64,000 bases of DNA from Paracoccaceae bacterium. Lineage in GTDB: Bacteria; Pseudomonadota; Alphaproteobacteria; Rhodobacterales; Rhodobacteraceae. The position numbers were made by a program, and so were the translations under genes. Location of the stretch: positions 270,611 through 334,610 of the forward strand of contig JAMWZC010000003.1 in assembly GCA_024304985.1 (NCBI GenBank). Direction: 5' to 3'. Below are positions 17,641 to 26,992 of the stretch, piece by piece. Below the pieces are notes generated by a model that did no database searches, was not told the origin of the DNA, and worked only from the letters and a program-made list of their open reading frames with translations. Every line of letters starts with the position of its first letter. Within the stretch, counting starts at the first letter, position 1.

Positions 17641-19161
17641 TCATTCCCCGCGCGGAAAGCGTTTGCTGTCTTCAAGGACATTCAGGTCCATGTGGTTGCG
17701 CATGTAGCGTTCGGACGCCTTTTGCAGCGGCTGGAAATCCCAAGGGTAGTAGCCGCCCTGACGCAGCGCCTCATAGACGACCCAGCGGCGGGCTTGGGAT
17801 TCCCGCACCTCGGCGTCAAAGCGGGCAAGGTCCCAGCGCGCCTCACTCTTGGCGCGCAGGCTGGCCAGCGTGCCCGCATGCGCGGGATCACCGGCAAGAT
17901 TGGTCAATTCGTGCGGGTCGGCGTCCAGATCGAACAGCATCTCGGGGTCCAGCGCACAGCGCGTGTATTTCCAGCGCCCATACCGCAGGCAGACGAGCGG
18001 CGCCTCGGACGCCTCGGCGGCATATTCCATCGCCACCGGGCTGGTGCGGTCGAACCCCTGCGCCAGGGGCACAAGGCTTTCGCCCGTGGTCCAGGGCATC
18101 ACCTCATCCATGCTGACGCCCGCAAGATCACAAAGCGTGGGACAGACGTCGATCGTGCTGACCGGCGTGTCGATCCGCCCCGCAGGCAAGGCAGGCGCCG
18201 CGATCATCAGCGGCACGCGGGCAGAGCCTTCGTAAAAGCACATCTTGTACCACAGCCCCCGCTCGCCCAGCATATCGCCGTGGTCGCTGACAAAGACCAC
18301 CACCGCCTGCTGGCGCGTTGCCTCAAGCGTGGAGAAGATCTCGCCGATCTTGTCATCAAGATATGAGATATTGGCAAAATAAGCGCGCCGCGCCCGCGCC
18401 ACCATCTCATCCGTCAGATCGAAGGACCGCCAGTCATTGGCGTCGAAAATGCGTTTGGAATGGGCATCCTGCTGATCATAGGGGATCTGCCCGACATCGG
18501 GCATCAGATGGGCGCAATCCGCGTAAAGGTCCCAGTATTTACGTCGCGCCACATAAGGGTCATGCGGGTGGGTGAAGCTGACCGTCAGGCACCACGGGCG
18601 GCTATCCGCCCCGCGTGACAGGTCATAGATCTTCTGCACCGCCTGATGGGCGACATCATCGTCATATTCCATCTGGTTCGTGATCTCGGCCACGCCCGCG
18701 CCCGTGACGGACCCCATGTTGTGATACCACCAGTCGATCCGCTCTCCGGGTTTGCGGTAATCCGGCGTCCAGCCGAAATCGGCGGGGTAGATATCCGTCG
18801 TCAGACGCTCCTCGAACCCGTGCAACTGATCGGGCCCGACGAAGTGCATCTTGCCCGACAGACATGTGTAGTATCCCGCCCGGCGCAGGTGATGGGCATA
18901 GGTCGGGATGCTGGAGGCGAATTCGGCGGCATTGTCATAGACCCGCGTGGCACTGGGCAACTGGCCGGACATGAAACTGGCCCGCCCCGGCGCGCACAGG
19001 GGCGAGGCGGTGTAAGCCTTGGCAAACCGCGCCGACCGCGCCGCCAGCGCCTTGAGGTTGGGGGCATGCAGCCAATCGGCAGGACCATCCGGGAACAGCG
19101 TGCCATTCAACTGATCCACCATCACGATCAGGATATTGGGCCGTGCCCGATCATCCCTCAT
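17641..19161 (-). CDS. betC: Choline-sulfatase
   Basis: The 506-residue sulfatase releases choline from choline-O-sulfate. The sulfatase signature is [14 protein letters not shown], with Cys 56 (converted to formylglycine) and Arg 60. Metal-site residues appear in [12 protein letters not shown] at the start and in [20 protein letters not shown]. The C-terminal region ([16 protein letters not shown]) matches BetC proteins. The start overlaps the betI stop as ATGA, so translation is coupled. Its presence shows the organism can use choline-O-sulfate, a common marine and fungal osmolyte. Confidence 0.94.
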   Translation of the reverse strand: MRDDRARPNILIVMVDQLNGTLFPDGPADWLHAPNLKALAARSARFAKAYTASPLCAPGRASFMSGQLPSATRVYDNAAEFASSIPTYAHHLRRAGYYTCLSGKMHFVGPDQLHGFEERLTTDIYPADFGWTPDYRKPGERIDWWYHNMGSVTGAGVAEITNQMEYDDDVAHQAVQKIYDLSRGADSRPWCLTVSFTHPHDPYVARRKYWDLYADCAHLMPDVGQIPYDQQDAHSKRIFDANDWRSFDLTDEMVARARRAYFANISYLDDKIGEIFSTLEATRQQAVVVFVSDHGDMLGERGLWYKMCFYEGSARVPLMIAAPALPAGRIDTPVSTIDVCPTLCDLAGVSMDEVMPWTTGESLVPLAQGFDRTSPVAMEYAAEASEAPLVCLRYGRWKYTRCALDPEMLFDLDADPHELTNLAGDPAHAGTLASLRAKSEARWDLARFDAEVRESQARRWVVYEALRQGGYYPWDFQPLQKASERYMRNHMDLNVLEDSKRFPRGE

Positions 19162-19742
19162 GCCGTTCCCCTTTCGATTTCCAGATCAAGACACCCCAGT
19201 ACTGTCGCCACGGCGACCGCGCTGTCGGGCTGGCCCTGCCCCAACGACTGCCGCAGATAGACCCCGTCGATCAAAGCGGCGACCCGGTCGGCCACATCGG
19301 GCGCGCGCGGTCCGACCAATGGGCGCAGATCACGGGTCAGGTTCGACCGCAGCCTGCGCTGATAGACCGCCAGCAGCCGCCGCGCATCTTCGGACACCTG
19401 CGCCAGCACATAGAAGTTCAGCCATGCCGCGACCACCTCGCGGCGGAAGTTGCTGCCCGCGAAACTGGCGCGCACGATGGCCTCCAACCGCTCCTGCGGA
19501 CCCGTCGCCATCACCAGTGCGCCGCGCACGCCTGCGGCGTAAACAGTCAGCGTATGGCGCATCGCGGCAAGGAAAATCTGCTCCTTCCCGCCGAAGTAAT
19601 GATGCGCCAAAGCCGAGGACATCCCCGCCCGCCGCGCGATCTGCGCCACCGTCACATCCAGCGACCCGGTGCTGCCGATCTCGGCAATTGTTGCTTCCAC
19701 CAGGGCGGCCCGGCGTATAGGCTCCATCCCGAGCTTGGGCAT
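19158..19742 (-). CDS. betI: TetR-type repressor BetI
   Basis: The 194-residue protein has a TetR helix-turn-helix (VAQIARRAGMSSALAHHYFG, residues 35-55) preceded by MEPIRRAALVEATI, which is typical of BetI. It should repress the bet operon (and possibly choXWV) until choline is present. The start at 19742 is the second in-frame Met and gives the usual length. It is the first gene of betI-betC-betB-betA, with a palindromic operator 45 bp upstream. Confidence 0.93.
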   Translation of the reverse strand: MPKLGMEPIRRAALVEATIAEIGSTGSLDVTVAQIARRAGMSSALAHHYFGGKEQIFLAAMRHTLTVYAAGVRGALVMATGPQERLEAIVRASFAGSNFRREVVAAWLNFYVLAQVSEDARRLLAVYQRRLRSNLTRDLRPLVGPRAPDVADRVAALIDGVYLRQSLGQGQPDSAVAVATVLGCLDLEIERGTA

Positions 19743-19786
19743 CGTTTTCTCCAATAAACTTGCCCCGAGACGCTAAATGCTTTTTT

Positions 19787-19800
19787 ATTGACTCGTCAAT
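19787..19800. promoter_or_regulatory. BetI operator candidate
   Basis: ATTGAC-TC-GTCAAT is a perfect palindrome (6-bp arms, 2-bp centre) in the 81-bp region between the divergent betI and choX genes. Known BetI operators contain related ATTGA/TCAAT half-sites. Its central position fits control of both transcripts. Confidence 0.75.
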
Positions 19801-19823
19801 CAAGAACAACACGGGAGAGACCG

Positions 19824-20747
19824 ATGACCCTGAAACCCGCCCTCACAGCCCTTGCCCTGCTGGCAGCCACCCCCGCCTTCGCACAATGCGACAAGGTCAC
19901 ATTCTCGGATGTGGGCTGGACCGACATCACGGCGACGACCGCTGCAACATCCGTGGTTCTCGAGGCGCTGGGTTATGAGACCGAGACCAAGATCCTCTCA
20001 GTGCCGGTCACCTATATCTCGCTGTCCAAGGGGGATATCGACGTGTTTCTGGGAAACTGGATGCCCACGATGGAGGCCGATATCGCCCCCTATCGTGACG
20101 CAGGCACCGTGGACACCGTCCGCACCAACCTGACCGGCGCGAAATATACACTGGCCGTGAACCGCGCCGCCGCCGATTTGGGCATCGCCAGCTTTGCCGA
20201 TATCGCGACACATGCCGAAGCCCTTGAAGGCAAGATCTACGGGATCGAGGCCGGCAATGACGGCAACCGCCTGATCATGGACATGATCGCAGCCGATGCC
20301 TTTGGTCTGGGCAGCTTCACCGTCGCCGAAAGCTCGGAACAGGGGATGCTGGCGCAGGTCACGCGTGCCGACCGGCGCGGCGAGCCGATCGTCTTTCTGG
20401 GATGGGAACCGCATCCCATGAACGCCAATTTCGACATGACCTATCTGGAAGGCGGCGATGACTGGTTCGGCCCGAACCTTGGCGGCGCGGAAGTGCGGAC
20501 CAACACCCGCGCAGGCTATGCCGCCGAGTGCCCCAACCTTGGCACCTTCTTCGGCAATCTCGAATTCACCCTCGCGATGGAGAACGAGATCATGGGCGCC
20601 ATCCTGAACGAAGGCACAGACCCCGCCGAGGCCGCCAAGACATGGCTGACAGCAAACCCCGATATGCTGGACGGCTGGCTGGCCGGTGTCACCACCCGCG
20701 ACGGGGCCGAGGCCCTGCCCGCCGCCCGCGCCGCACTGGGGCTGTAA
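19824..20747 (+). CDS. choX: Choline ABC transporter substrate-binding protein
   Basis: The 307-residue periplasmic protein has a signal peptide (TLKPALTALALLAATPAFAQ). It matches ChoX/OpuAC-type choline binders: KVTFSDVGWTDITATTAATS, FLGNWMPTMEADIAPYRD and VFLGWEPHPMNANFDMTYLE contain the aromatic residues expected to cage the trimethylammonium group. GGGAGAG lies before the ATG at 19824. It is the first gene of choX-choW-choV, divergent from betI. The hairpin after its stop may allow more ChoX than permease to be made. Confidence 0.93.
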   Translation: MTLKPALTALALLAATPAFAQCDKVTFSDVGWTDITATTAATSVVLEALGYETETKILSVPVTYISLSKGDIDVFLGNWMPTMEADIAPYRDAGTVDTVRTNLTGAKYTLAVNRAAADLGIASFADIATHAEALEGKIYGIEAGNDGNRLIMDMIAADAFGLGSFTVAESSEQGMLAQVTRADRRGEPIVFLGWEPHPMNANFDMTYLEGGDDWFGPNLGGAEVRTNTRAGYAAECPNLGTFFGNLEFTLAMENEIMGAILNEGTDPAEAAKTWLTANPDMLDGWLAGVTTRDGAEALPAARAALGL

Positions 20748-20769
20748 GATCGCTTCGACCGCGAAGGCT

Positions 20770-20790
20770 CCTTCCCCCGTCGCGGGAAGG
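20770..20790 (+). promoter_or_regulatory. Hairpin between choX and choW
   Basis: CCTTCCC and GGGAAGG form a perfect 7-bp stem around a 7-nt loop in the 87-nt gap. Hairpins at this place in ABC-importer operons often stabilise the upstream binding-protein message or weaken downstream expression. This is inference from position only. Confidence 0.5.
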
Positions 20791-20834
20791 GGCCGTCGCG
20801 GGGGGCTGACAGACCGGAAAGGGCGCGCCATCCG

Positions 20835-21668
20835 ATGAACTGGTTGACCGACACCAAGATCCCCGTGGGCGACTATGCCGACCGGGCCTTCGCATGGCTG
20901 GAAATCAACGCGGCTTTCTTCTTCGACGGCATGTCCGACGGGCTTGAGGCGCTGATCGCCGGTATCCTCTGGGTCTTGCAGACGCCGCACCCCCTTGTGG
21001 TGATCGGGGCGTTCGTCGTGCTGACCGTGCTGGTGCAGCGCAGTTGGAAGCCTGCCGTTCTGGTGGGTCTTGGGTTCTTGTTCATCGTCAATCAGGGCTA
21101 CTGGACCCAGACCACCCAGTCGCTGACGCTGGTGCTGGCGGCCTGCGTCGTCTGCATGGGTCTGGGCGTGCCCATCGGGATCGCCGCCGCGCATCGCCCT
21201 GCCCTCTATCGCGCAATGCGGCCCGTGCTGGACCTGATGCAGACGCTGCCCACATTCGTCTATCTTATTCCCGCAATTGTCTTTTTCGGCATTGGCATGG
21301 TGCCAGGCCTGATCGCCACCGTGATCTTCGTGCTGCCCGCGCCGATCCGCCTGACCCATCTGGGCATTACCGCGACACCAACAGCCCTGCTTGAGGCGGC
21401 GCAGGCCTTCGGGGCCACCTCGCGCCAGACGCTTCTGAAGGTCGAACTGCCCTATGCCCTGCCGCAGATCATGGCCGGGCTGAACCAGACCATCATGCTC
21501 TCGCTGTCGATGGTGGTGATCGCCGCGCTGGTCGGCGCTGATGGCCTCGGCGTGCCGGTGCTGCAAGCGTTGAACCGCGTGAACCCGGCCTTGGGTTTCG
21601 AATCCGGGCTGGTGATCGTCGTGCTGGCCATTCTTCTGGACAGGATGGTGAGGATCGAGCGCAAATGA
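20835..21668 (+). CDS. choW: Choline ABC transporter permease
   Basis: The 277-residue integral membrane protein has about six membrane segments. It carries the conserved cytoplasmic loop LLEAAQAFGATSRQTLLKVELPY followed by ALPQIMAGLNQTIMLSLSMV, the EAA motif that contacts the ATPase. It resembles ProW/ChoW. The stop overlaps the choV start (ATGA), which couples their translation. Confidence 0.93.
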   Translation: MNWLTDTKIPVGDYADRAFAWLEINAAFFFDGMSDGLEALIAGILWVLQTPHPLVVIGAFVVLTVLVQRSWKPAVLVGLGFLFIVNQGYWTQTTQSLTLVLAACVVCMGLGVPIGIAAAHRPALYRAMRPVLDLMQTLPTFVYLIPAIVFFGIGMVPGLIATVIFVLPAPIRLTHLGITATPTALLEAAQAFGATSRQTLLKVELPYALPQIMAGLNQTIMLSLSMVVIAALVGADGLGVPVLQALNRVNPALGFESGLVIVVLAILLDRMVRIERK

Positions 21669-22747
21669 CCCGCACCAGCGCCCCCAAGGACACCGCAGGC
21701 ATCGCCGTGCGCTTCGACAATGTCTCGATCGTCTTCGGCGATCAGCCGGAACGTGCGCTTCCCCTGATGGACAAAGGCCTCAGCCGCTCTGAAATCCAGC
21801 AAAGCACCGCACAGGTGCTGGGCGTGCATGATTGCAGCCTCGACGTGACCGAAGGCGAGATCCTTGTTCTGATGGGTCTGTCGGGATCAGGCAAATCCAC
21901 CCTTCTGCGGGCGGTCAACGGCCTCAATCCGGTATGCCGCGGGGCGGCGCATGTCTGCGACGGGAATGTTCTGGTCGATGTCACCCATGCCGACGCGGCC
22001 ACGCTGCGGCGCATCCGCCTGCACCGCGTGGCAATGGTGTTTCAGCAGTTCGGTCTGCTGCCATGGCGCACCGTGCGCGAGAATGTGGGCCTCGGACTGG
22101 AACTGGGCGGCATGGGCAAGGCCGAACGCCGCGCGCGTGTCGATGCGCAGCTTGAACTGGTCAACCTGACCCAATGGGCCGACCGCCGCGTCGGAGAATT
22201 GTCGGGTGGCATGCAGCAGCGCGTGGGGCTGGCCCGCGCCTTTGCGACCGAAGCCCCGATCCTGCTGATGGACGAACCGTTTTCGGCCCTCGACCCGCTG
22301 ATCCGCGCCAAACTGCAGGATGAATTGCTGGAACTGCAATCCGCGCTCAAACGCACGATCATTTTCGTCAGCCACGATCTGGACGAGGCCTTCAAGATCG
22401 GCAACCGCATCGCCATCATGGAGGGCGGGCGGATCGTGCAATGCGGCACGCCGCAACAGATCTTCACCAACCCCGCCACCGATTATGTGGCCGAATTCGT
22501 GGCCCATATGAACCCGCTGGGCGTGCTGACCGCCGAGGATGTGATGCACCCCCTGCAAGGGACCGAGACCGGCCCGGCCATCCGGCAAAAGGCGCCGCTG
22601 CGCGATGTCATGCTGGCATTGCAGGCCGCAGGTGACGCGACGCTGATCGTGCAGGATGCCCAAGGCCGCACCCTCGGACGGATCACCAGCGCGGCGGTGC
22701 TGGACGGTCTGCTGGACCCGCGCGGCACGGCGGCGCAGTCGGCCTGA
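21665..22747 (+). CDS. choV: Choline ABC transporter ATPase
   Basis: The 360-residue ATPase has Walker A MGLSGSGKSTLLRAVNGL, Q-loop VFQQFGLLPWRT, signature LSGGMQQRVGLARAF and Walker B ILLMDEPFSALDPL. The N-terminal extension (LMDKGLSRSEIQQSTAQVLG) is typical of choline/proline-betaine ATPases. The C-terminal 90 residues form a partial CBS-like regulatory region. The recurring intergenic motif follows its stop by 17 nt. Confidence 0.94.
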   Translation: MTRTSAPKDTAGIAVRFDNVSIVFGDQPERALPLMDKGLSRSEIQQSTAQVLGVHDCSLDVTEGEILVLMGLSGSGKSTLLRAVNGLNPVCRGAAHVCDGNVLVDVTHADAATLRRIRLHRVAMVFQQFGLLPWRTVRENVGLGLELGGMGKAERRARVDAQLELVNLTQWADRRVGELSGGMQQRVGLARAFATEAPILLMDEPFSALDPLIRAKLQDELLELQSALKRTIIFVSHDLDEAFKIGNRIAIMEGGRIVQCGTPQQIFTNPATDYVAEFVAHMNPLGVLTAEDVMHPLQGTETGPAIRQKAPLRDVMLALQAAGDATLIVQDAQGRTLGRITSAAVLDGLLDPRGTAAQSA

Positions 22748-22764
22748 TCCGCAAGGGCGGTAAA

Positions 22765-22789
22765 TTGAGTATTTGGGGAACGATGAAGG
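22765..22789 (+). repeat. Recurring intergenic motif, copy 3
   Basis: It reads TTGAGTATTTGGGGAACGAT followed by GAAGG. It begins 17 nt after the choV stop, in the sense orientation. A convergent gene ends 13 nt beyond it. Confidence 0.8.
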
Positions 22790-22801
22790 GCAAAGCGCCC
22801 C

Positions 22802-23710
22802 TCAGACCTTGGTCGCGGGCGCGGGCGGCGTGACAAGGCGGCGCTTCAGCATCGCCTCGCGCCATGTGATGAAGGTGACGGAGCCGAGGATCACCAGACC
22901 GCCGATCACCACCCAGATATCCACGCCCTCGTCAAAGAACAGCGCGCCCAGCGACACGGCCCAGACAAGTTGCAGGAAACTCACGGGCTGTGTCACGGTC
23001 ACAGGGGCCGCAGCAAAGGCCAGCGTCATCGTGTAGTGCCCCGCTGTGGCCAGCAGCGCGACCATGGTCAGCACGACAAGCGCCTCGGCCGTGGGCGGCA
23101 CCCAGACCGCGATGGCCATGGGCGCCAGACCCACGGTCACCCAGATTGACAGCATCCCCACCACGATGGCGGCATTTGTCTCGTCCGTCAGCAGTTTTGC
23201 CAGCAGGTAGGAGGCACCAAAGACTACCGCCGCCCCCAGCATCGCCAGATGGCCGGGGCCGATCTCGCGAAAGCCGGGCCGCAGGATGATCAACGCCCCG
23301 ATCAGCGCCACCACGACCGCAACCACGCGCCGCGCAGCCAGTTTCTCGCCCAGAAAGACCGCCGCCCCCAATGTGACATAGATCGGCGCCAGATAGTTCA
23401 TCGCCGTCACATCCGCGATCGGAATCCGCGCCATGGCATAGAACCAAAGCGCCACGCCAATGGAATGCGACAGGCCGCGGATGGTGAACAGGCTCCAGTG
23501 CCGGCGCGTCAACCGGGTTGCCAGAATGGGACGGATCAGGGGGATCAGAAACACAAGCCCGATGGCATAGCGCAGAAAGGCCGCCTCGGGTGCAGGGATG
23601 CCAGGTCCAAGATACTTGACCAGAGCGGTGACCCCCACGAACAGAAGGCCCGTCACCACCATCCAGAAAACACCCAGAACCGGGCGGGCCTGTCTTTGCT
23701 CACTGCTCAT
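22802..23710 (-). CDS. EamA/DMT-family transporter
   Basis: The 302-residue protein has about ten membrane segments in two EamA repeats. The first repeat contains APEAAFLRYAIGLVFLIPLI and the pattern ADVTAMNYLAPIYVTLGAAV typical of DMT transporters (RhaT/YdcZ-like). The second repeat ends at VIGGLVILGSVTFITWREAM. The substrate is unknown. It converges on choV. Confidence 0.85.
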   Translation of the reverse strand: MSSEQRQARPVLGVFWMVVTGLLFVGVTALVKYLGPGIPAPEAAFLRYAIGLVFLIPLIRPILATRLTRRHWSLFTIRGLSHSIGVALWFYAMARIPIADVTAMNYLAPIYVTLGAAVFLGEKLAARRVVAVVVALIGALIILRPGFREIGPGHLAMLGAAVVFGASYLLAKLLTDETNAAIVVGMLSIWVTVGLAPMAIAVWVPPTAEALVVLTMVALLATAGHYTMTLAFAAAPVTVTQPVSFLQLVWAVSLGALFFDEGVDIWVVIGGLVILGSVTFITWREAMLKRRLVTPPAPATKV

Positions 23711-23780
23711 GCGGGCATCAAGTCACGAAGCCCGGCGGGCTGCAAGGGGCCGACAGGACATTGCGCGCGTTTTTCGAACC

Positions 23781-24378
23781 CTACGCGCCGCGGATCAGCG
23801 CCGCCGCGATGGCCCACATCAACAGACCCACGCAAAGATCCAGCACGCGCCACGCCTGCGGGCGCGCGAACAGCGGGGCCAGCCGCCGTGCGCCATAACC
23901 CAGCGTGAAGAAAAACACGAAACTCGCCGTCATCGCTCCGATGGCAAAGCTCACCCGATCCTCATATTGCGCGGCCACGCTGCCCAGCAGAACCACCGTG
24001 TCCAGATAGACATGCGGGTTCAGCCATGTCAGCGCCAGACAGGTCACCAGCACGGGCCCCAACGCCTCGACCGCGCCCCCCTCGACCATCAGAACCGCCC
24101 CGCCACGCCAAGCCGACAGCAGCGCGCGCGCCATAGACGATCAGGAACAGCGCCCCGCCCCAGCGCATCACCGGCTCGATCCAGGGTGCCGCTTCCGCCA
24201 GACTGCCAAAGCCCGCCACGCCTGCGGCAATCAACGCCGCATCGCTCAACGCACAGGTCAGGCAGACTGCAAAGACATGGCTGCGACGCAAGCCCTGCCT
24301 GAGGACAAAGGCATTCTGCGCCCCGATCGCAAGGATCAGCGACAGCCCCAGCCCAAAGCCCGCACTCATCGTCTGCAT
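23781..24378 (-). pseudogene. LysE/ArgO-type amino-acid exporter with a frameshift
   Basis: The N-terminal half is intact in one frame (LSLILAIGAQNAFVLRQGLR ... FLIVYGAR, a LysE signature). The C-terminal half continues in another frame (LLSAWRGGAVLMVEGG ... LTWLNPHVYLDTVVLLGS), and together they make a normal exporter of about 199 residues. The shift lies in the alternating GC run 24122-24131; adding one GC pair, or removing one base, restores YGARALLSAW. This may be a sequencing error, a recent inactivation, or a slippage site. As given, the first frame ends at 23962. Confidence 0.8.
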
Positions 24379-24446
24379 CGCCGGCCTCCCGCACTTGTCC
24401 GGAATGCCGGATATCCCCCGCCCGTGACGGGGTCAATCAGGGCCCG

Positions 24447-24471
24447 CTGCTTCTTCTTGCTTCAAATATCC
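24447..24471 (-). repeat. Recurring intergenic motif, copy 4
   Basis: The minus strand reads GGATATTTGAAGCAAGAAGA then AGCAG. It lies 29 nt after the hutU stop in the sense orientation, between hutU and the lysE-like gene. Confidence 0.75.
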
Positions 24472-24500
24472 GCAGCGCGACGCCGGCCCAAGACGCAGGG

Positions 24501-26198
24501 TCAGCGGTTCAGAATGCCCGGCAGGTTCAGCCCATGGTCACGCGCGCAATCCAGCGCGATGTCATAGCCCGCATCCGCATGGCGCATCACCCCCGTCGCC
24601 GGATCGTTCCAGAGGACCCGTTCCAGCCGCCGATCCGCCTCAACGCTGCCATCGCAGCAGATCACCATGCCGGAATGCTGCGAAAAGCCCATGCCCACGC
24701 CGCCGCCATGATGCAGGCTGACCCACGTGGCCCCGGAGGCCGTGTTGAGCAGCGCATTGAGCAGAGGCCAGTCGGACACAGCGTCCGAGCCATCCTTCAT
24801 CGCTTCCGTCTCGCGGTTCGGACTGGCGACCGAGCCGCTGTCCAGATGGTCGCGCCCGATCACGATGGGCGCGCTCAATTCGCCATTGCGCACCATCTCA
24901 TTGAACGCCAGCCCCAGCTTGTGCCGCAGCCCCAGCCCGACCCAGCAGATCCGCGCGGGCAAGCCTTGAAAGCTGATCCGTTCCCGCGCCATATCCAGCC
25001 AGTTGTGCAGATGCGGATCGTCGATCAGCTCTTTCACCTTGGCGTCGGTCTTGTAGATGTCCTCGGGATCGCCCGACAGCGCGCACCAGCGGAACGGCCC
25101 CACCCCGCGACAGAACAGGGGCCGGATATAGGCGGGCACGAAACCCGGAAAGGCGAAGGCGTTCTCCAACCCCTCCTCCAGCGCCATCTGGCGGATATTG
25201 TTGCCGTAATCCAGCACCGGCACGCCCGCGTTCCAGAAATCCACCATCGCGGCCACATGCACCTTCATGCTGGCGCGGGCGGCGGCCTCCACCGCCTTGG
25301 GCGCGCTGTCCTGCTTGGCGCGCCATTCGGCCACGCTCCAGCCCTGCGGCAGGTAGCCATGCACCGGATCATGGGCCGAGGTCTGATCGGTCACGATATC
25401 GGGACGCATTCCCCCGGCCTGCATTCGCGCGAAAAGCTGCGGGAACACATCCGCCGCATTGCCGATCAAGGCCACGGATTTCGCCTCGCCCGCCTTGGTC
25501 CAGCGGTCGATCATCGCCAGGGCTTCGTCCAGATCGCGCGTCTTTTCATCGACATAGCGGGTCCGCAGCCGGAAATCGGCGCGAGTCTCGTCGCATTCCA
25601 CCGCCAGACAGCAGGCCCCCGCCATCACGGCTGCCAAGGGCTGCGCGCCGCCCATGCCGCCCAAGCCGCCTGTCAGGATCCAGCGCCCTTTGAGTGATCC
25701 GCCATAATGCTGCCGCCCCGCCTCGACGAAGGTCTCATAGGTGCCCTGCACGATTCCCTGCGTGCCGATATAGATCCACGATCCGGCGGTCATCTGGCCA
25801 TACATCGCCAGACCCTTCTTATCGAGGTCGTTGAAATGATCCCAAGTTGCCCAATGCGGCACGAGGTTGGAATTCGCGATCAGCACGCGTGGCGCATCCG
25901 CATGGGTGCGAAACACGCCCACGGGTTTGCCCGATTGCACCAGCAGCGTCTCATCCGCGTTCAGATCGGTCAACGCGGCGACAATCGCATCAAAATCCTC
26001 CCATGTCCGCGCCGCGCGCCCGATCCCGCCATAGACCACCAGTTCATGCGGGTTTTCCGCCACATCGGGATGCAGGTTGTTCATCAGCATCCTCAGCGGC
26101 GCCTCGGTCAGCCAGCTTTTGGCGGTCAGCGTGGTTCCGGTCGGCGGGAAAACGTCGCGCGAATTGTGGCGGCTGCCGATGATACGGGGCGTGGTCAT
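24501..26198 (-). CDS. hutU: Urocanate hydratase
   Basis: The 565-residue protein converts urocanate to imidazolonepropionate using tightly bound NAD+. Long stretches match urocanase, such as [59 protein letters not shown] and [20 protein letters not shown], and the C-terminal [20 protein letters not shown] contains the active-site loop. The start overlaps the hutG stop by 4 nt. It is the last gene of hutI-hutH-hutG-hutU. Confidence 0.97.
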   Translation of the reverse strand: MTTPRIIGSRHNSRDVFPPTGTTLTAKSWLTEAPLRMLMNNLHPDVAENPHELVVYGGIGRAARTWEDFDAIVAALTDLNADETLLVQSGKPVGVFRTHADAPRVLIANSNLVPHWATWDHFNDLDKKGLAMYGQMTAGSWIYIGTQGIVQGTYETFVEAGRQHYGGSLKGRWILTGGLGGMGGAQPLAAVMAGACCLAVECDETRADFRLRTRYVDEKTRDLDEALAMIDRWTKAGEAKSVALIGNAADVFPQLFARMQAGGMRPDIVTDQTSAHDPVHGYLPQGWSVAEWRAKQDSAPKAVEAAARASMKVHVAAMVDFWNAGVPVLDYGNNIRQMALEEGLENAFAFPGFVPAYIRPLFCRGVGPFRWCALSGDPEDIYKTDAKVKELIDDPHLHNWLDMARERISFQGLPARICWVGLGLRHKLGLAFNEMVRNGELSAPIVIGRDHLDSGSVASPNRETEAMKDGSDAVSDWPLLNALLNTASGATWVSLHHGGGVGMGFSQHSGMVICCDGSVEADRRLERVLWNDPATGVMRHADAGYDIALDCARDHGLNLPGILNR

Positions 26199-26992
26199 GT
26201 CAGAACCTTTCTGTCTACAAGGGATTGAAGTGCATCAAGGACCAGCGCCAATGTTGCGCGTAAGCGCGCGGCGCGGCCCTCGTCCCAGCGCCACGGCGGG
26301 GCCTCTTCCATGTAGTTGGACTGGGCCAGTTCCATCTGGACGGCGTGGATACCTTGCGCAGGTCGCCCATGGTGGCGCGTGGTCCAGCCACCACGAAAGC
26401 GGCCATTCACGACAGTCGCATAGCCCGGTGCCGCACGGCAGATCTTTTCCACAGTTTCTTCCACAAGCGGCGCGCAACTTGTGGATAGATTCGTGCCGAT
26501 GTTGAAATCGGGTAATGTTCCCTCAAACAGATGCGGAATCCGCGACCGGATCGAATGACAATCGTAAAGGATCGCAACGCCGTGCATCGCCCTGATCCGC
26601 GCCAGTTCTGTGGATAACGCGGCGTGATAGGGCGTGTGATGCGCCGCAATCCGCGCCGCGACCTCGGCGCTATCAGGCGCATGCCCTGGCAGGTGGATGG
26701 GTGCTCCGTCGAAATCAGTCACCGGACACAGCCCCGTCGTCGCCTGACCGGGGTAAAGGCTGGCATCATCCGCCCCCCGGTTCACGTCGATCACATAGCG
26801 GTGCACGGTCTGGCGGACGATCGTAACGTCCGCGCGCAAGCCATTGTAAAGCCTGTCGATATGCCAATCCGTATCCGCCAGTTCGCGCCCCCGGTCGTTC
26901 AAGCCCGCCCAGACCTCGGGCGGCACGTCAAGCCCGGTGTGGGGCAGACCCAATACGATGGCGCCCTGCCCGCGTGTGACCTCGACGCTCAT
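26195..26992 (-). CDS. hutG: N-formylglutamate deformylase
   Basis: The 265-residue protein hydrolyses N-formylglutamate to glutamate and formate, the last step of the five-step route. Key stretches are [68 protein letters not shown] and [15 protein letters not shown], which contain the expected metal ligands. The start overlaps hutH by 4 nt and the end overlaps hutU by 4 nt. Confidence 0.95.
   Translation of the reverse strand: MSVEVTRGQGAIVLGLPHTGLDVPPEVWAGLNDRGRELADTDWHIDRLYNGLRADVTIVRQTVHRYVIDVNRGADDASLYPGQATTGLCPVTDFDGAPIHLPGHAPDSAEVAARIAAHHTPYHAALSTELARIRAMHGVAILYDCHSIRSRIPHLFEGTLPDFNIGTNLSTSCAPLVEETVEKICRAAPGYATVVNGRFRGGWTTRHHGRPAQGIHAVQMELAQSNYMEEAPPWRWDEGRAARLRATLALVLDALQSLVDRKVLT

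Noticed and set aside
16095..18116. Long open frame antisense to betB and betC (over 670 codons)
   Set aside because: High GC and strong codon bias create long antisense frames; the opposite strand has clear enzyme families and this frame has no recognisable domain.
23781..24134. Separate small membrane protein gene
   Set aside because: It is the C-terminal half of the LysE-type exporter in a shifted frame and has no ribosome site.
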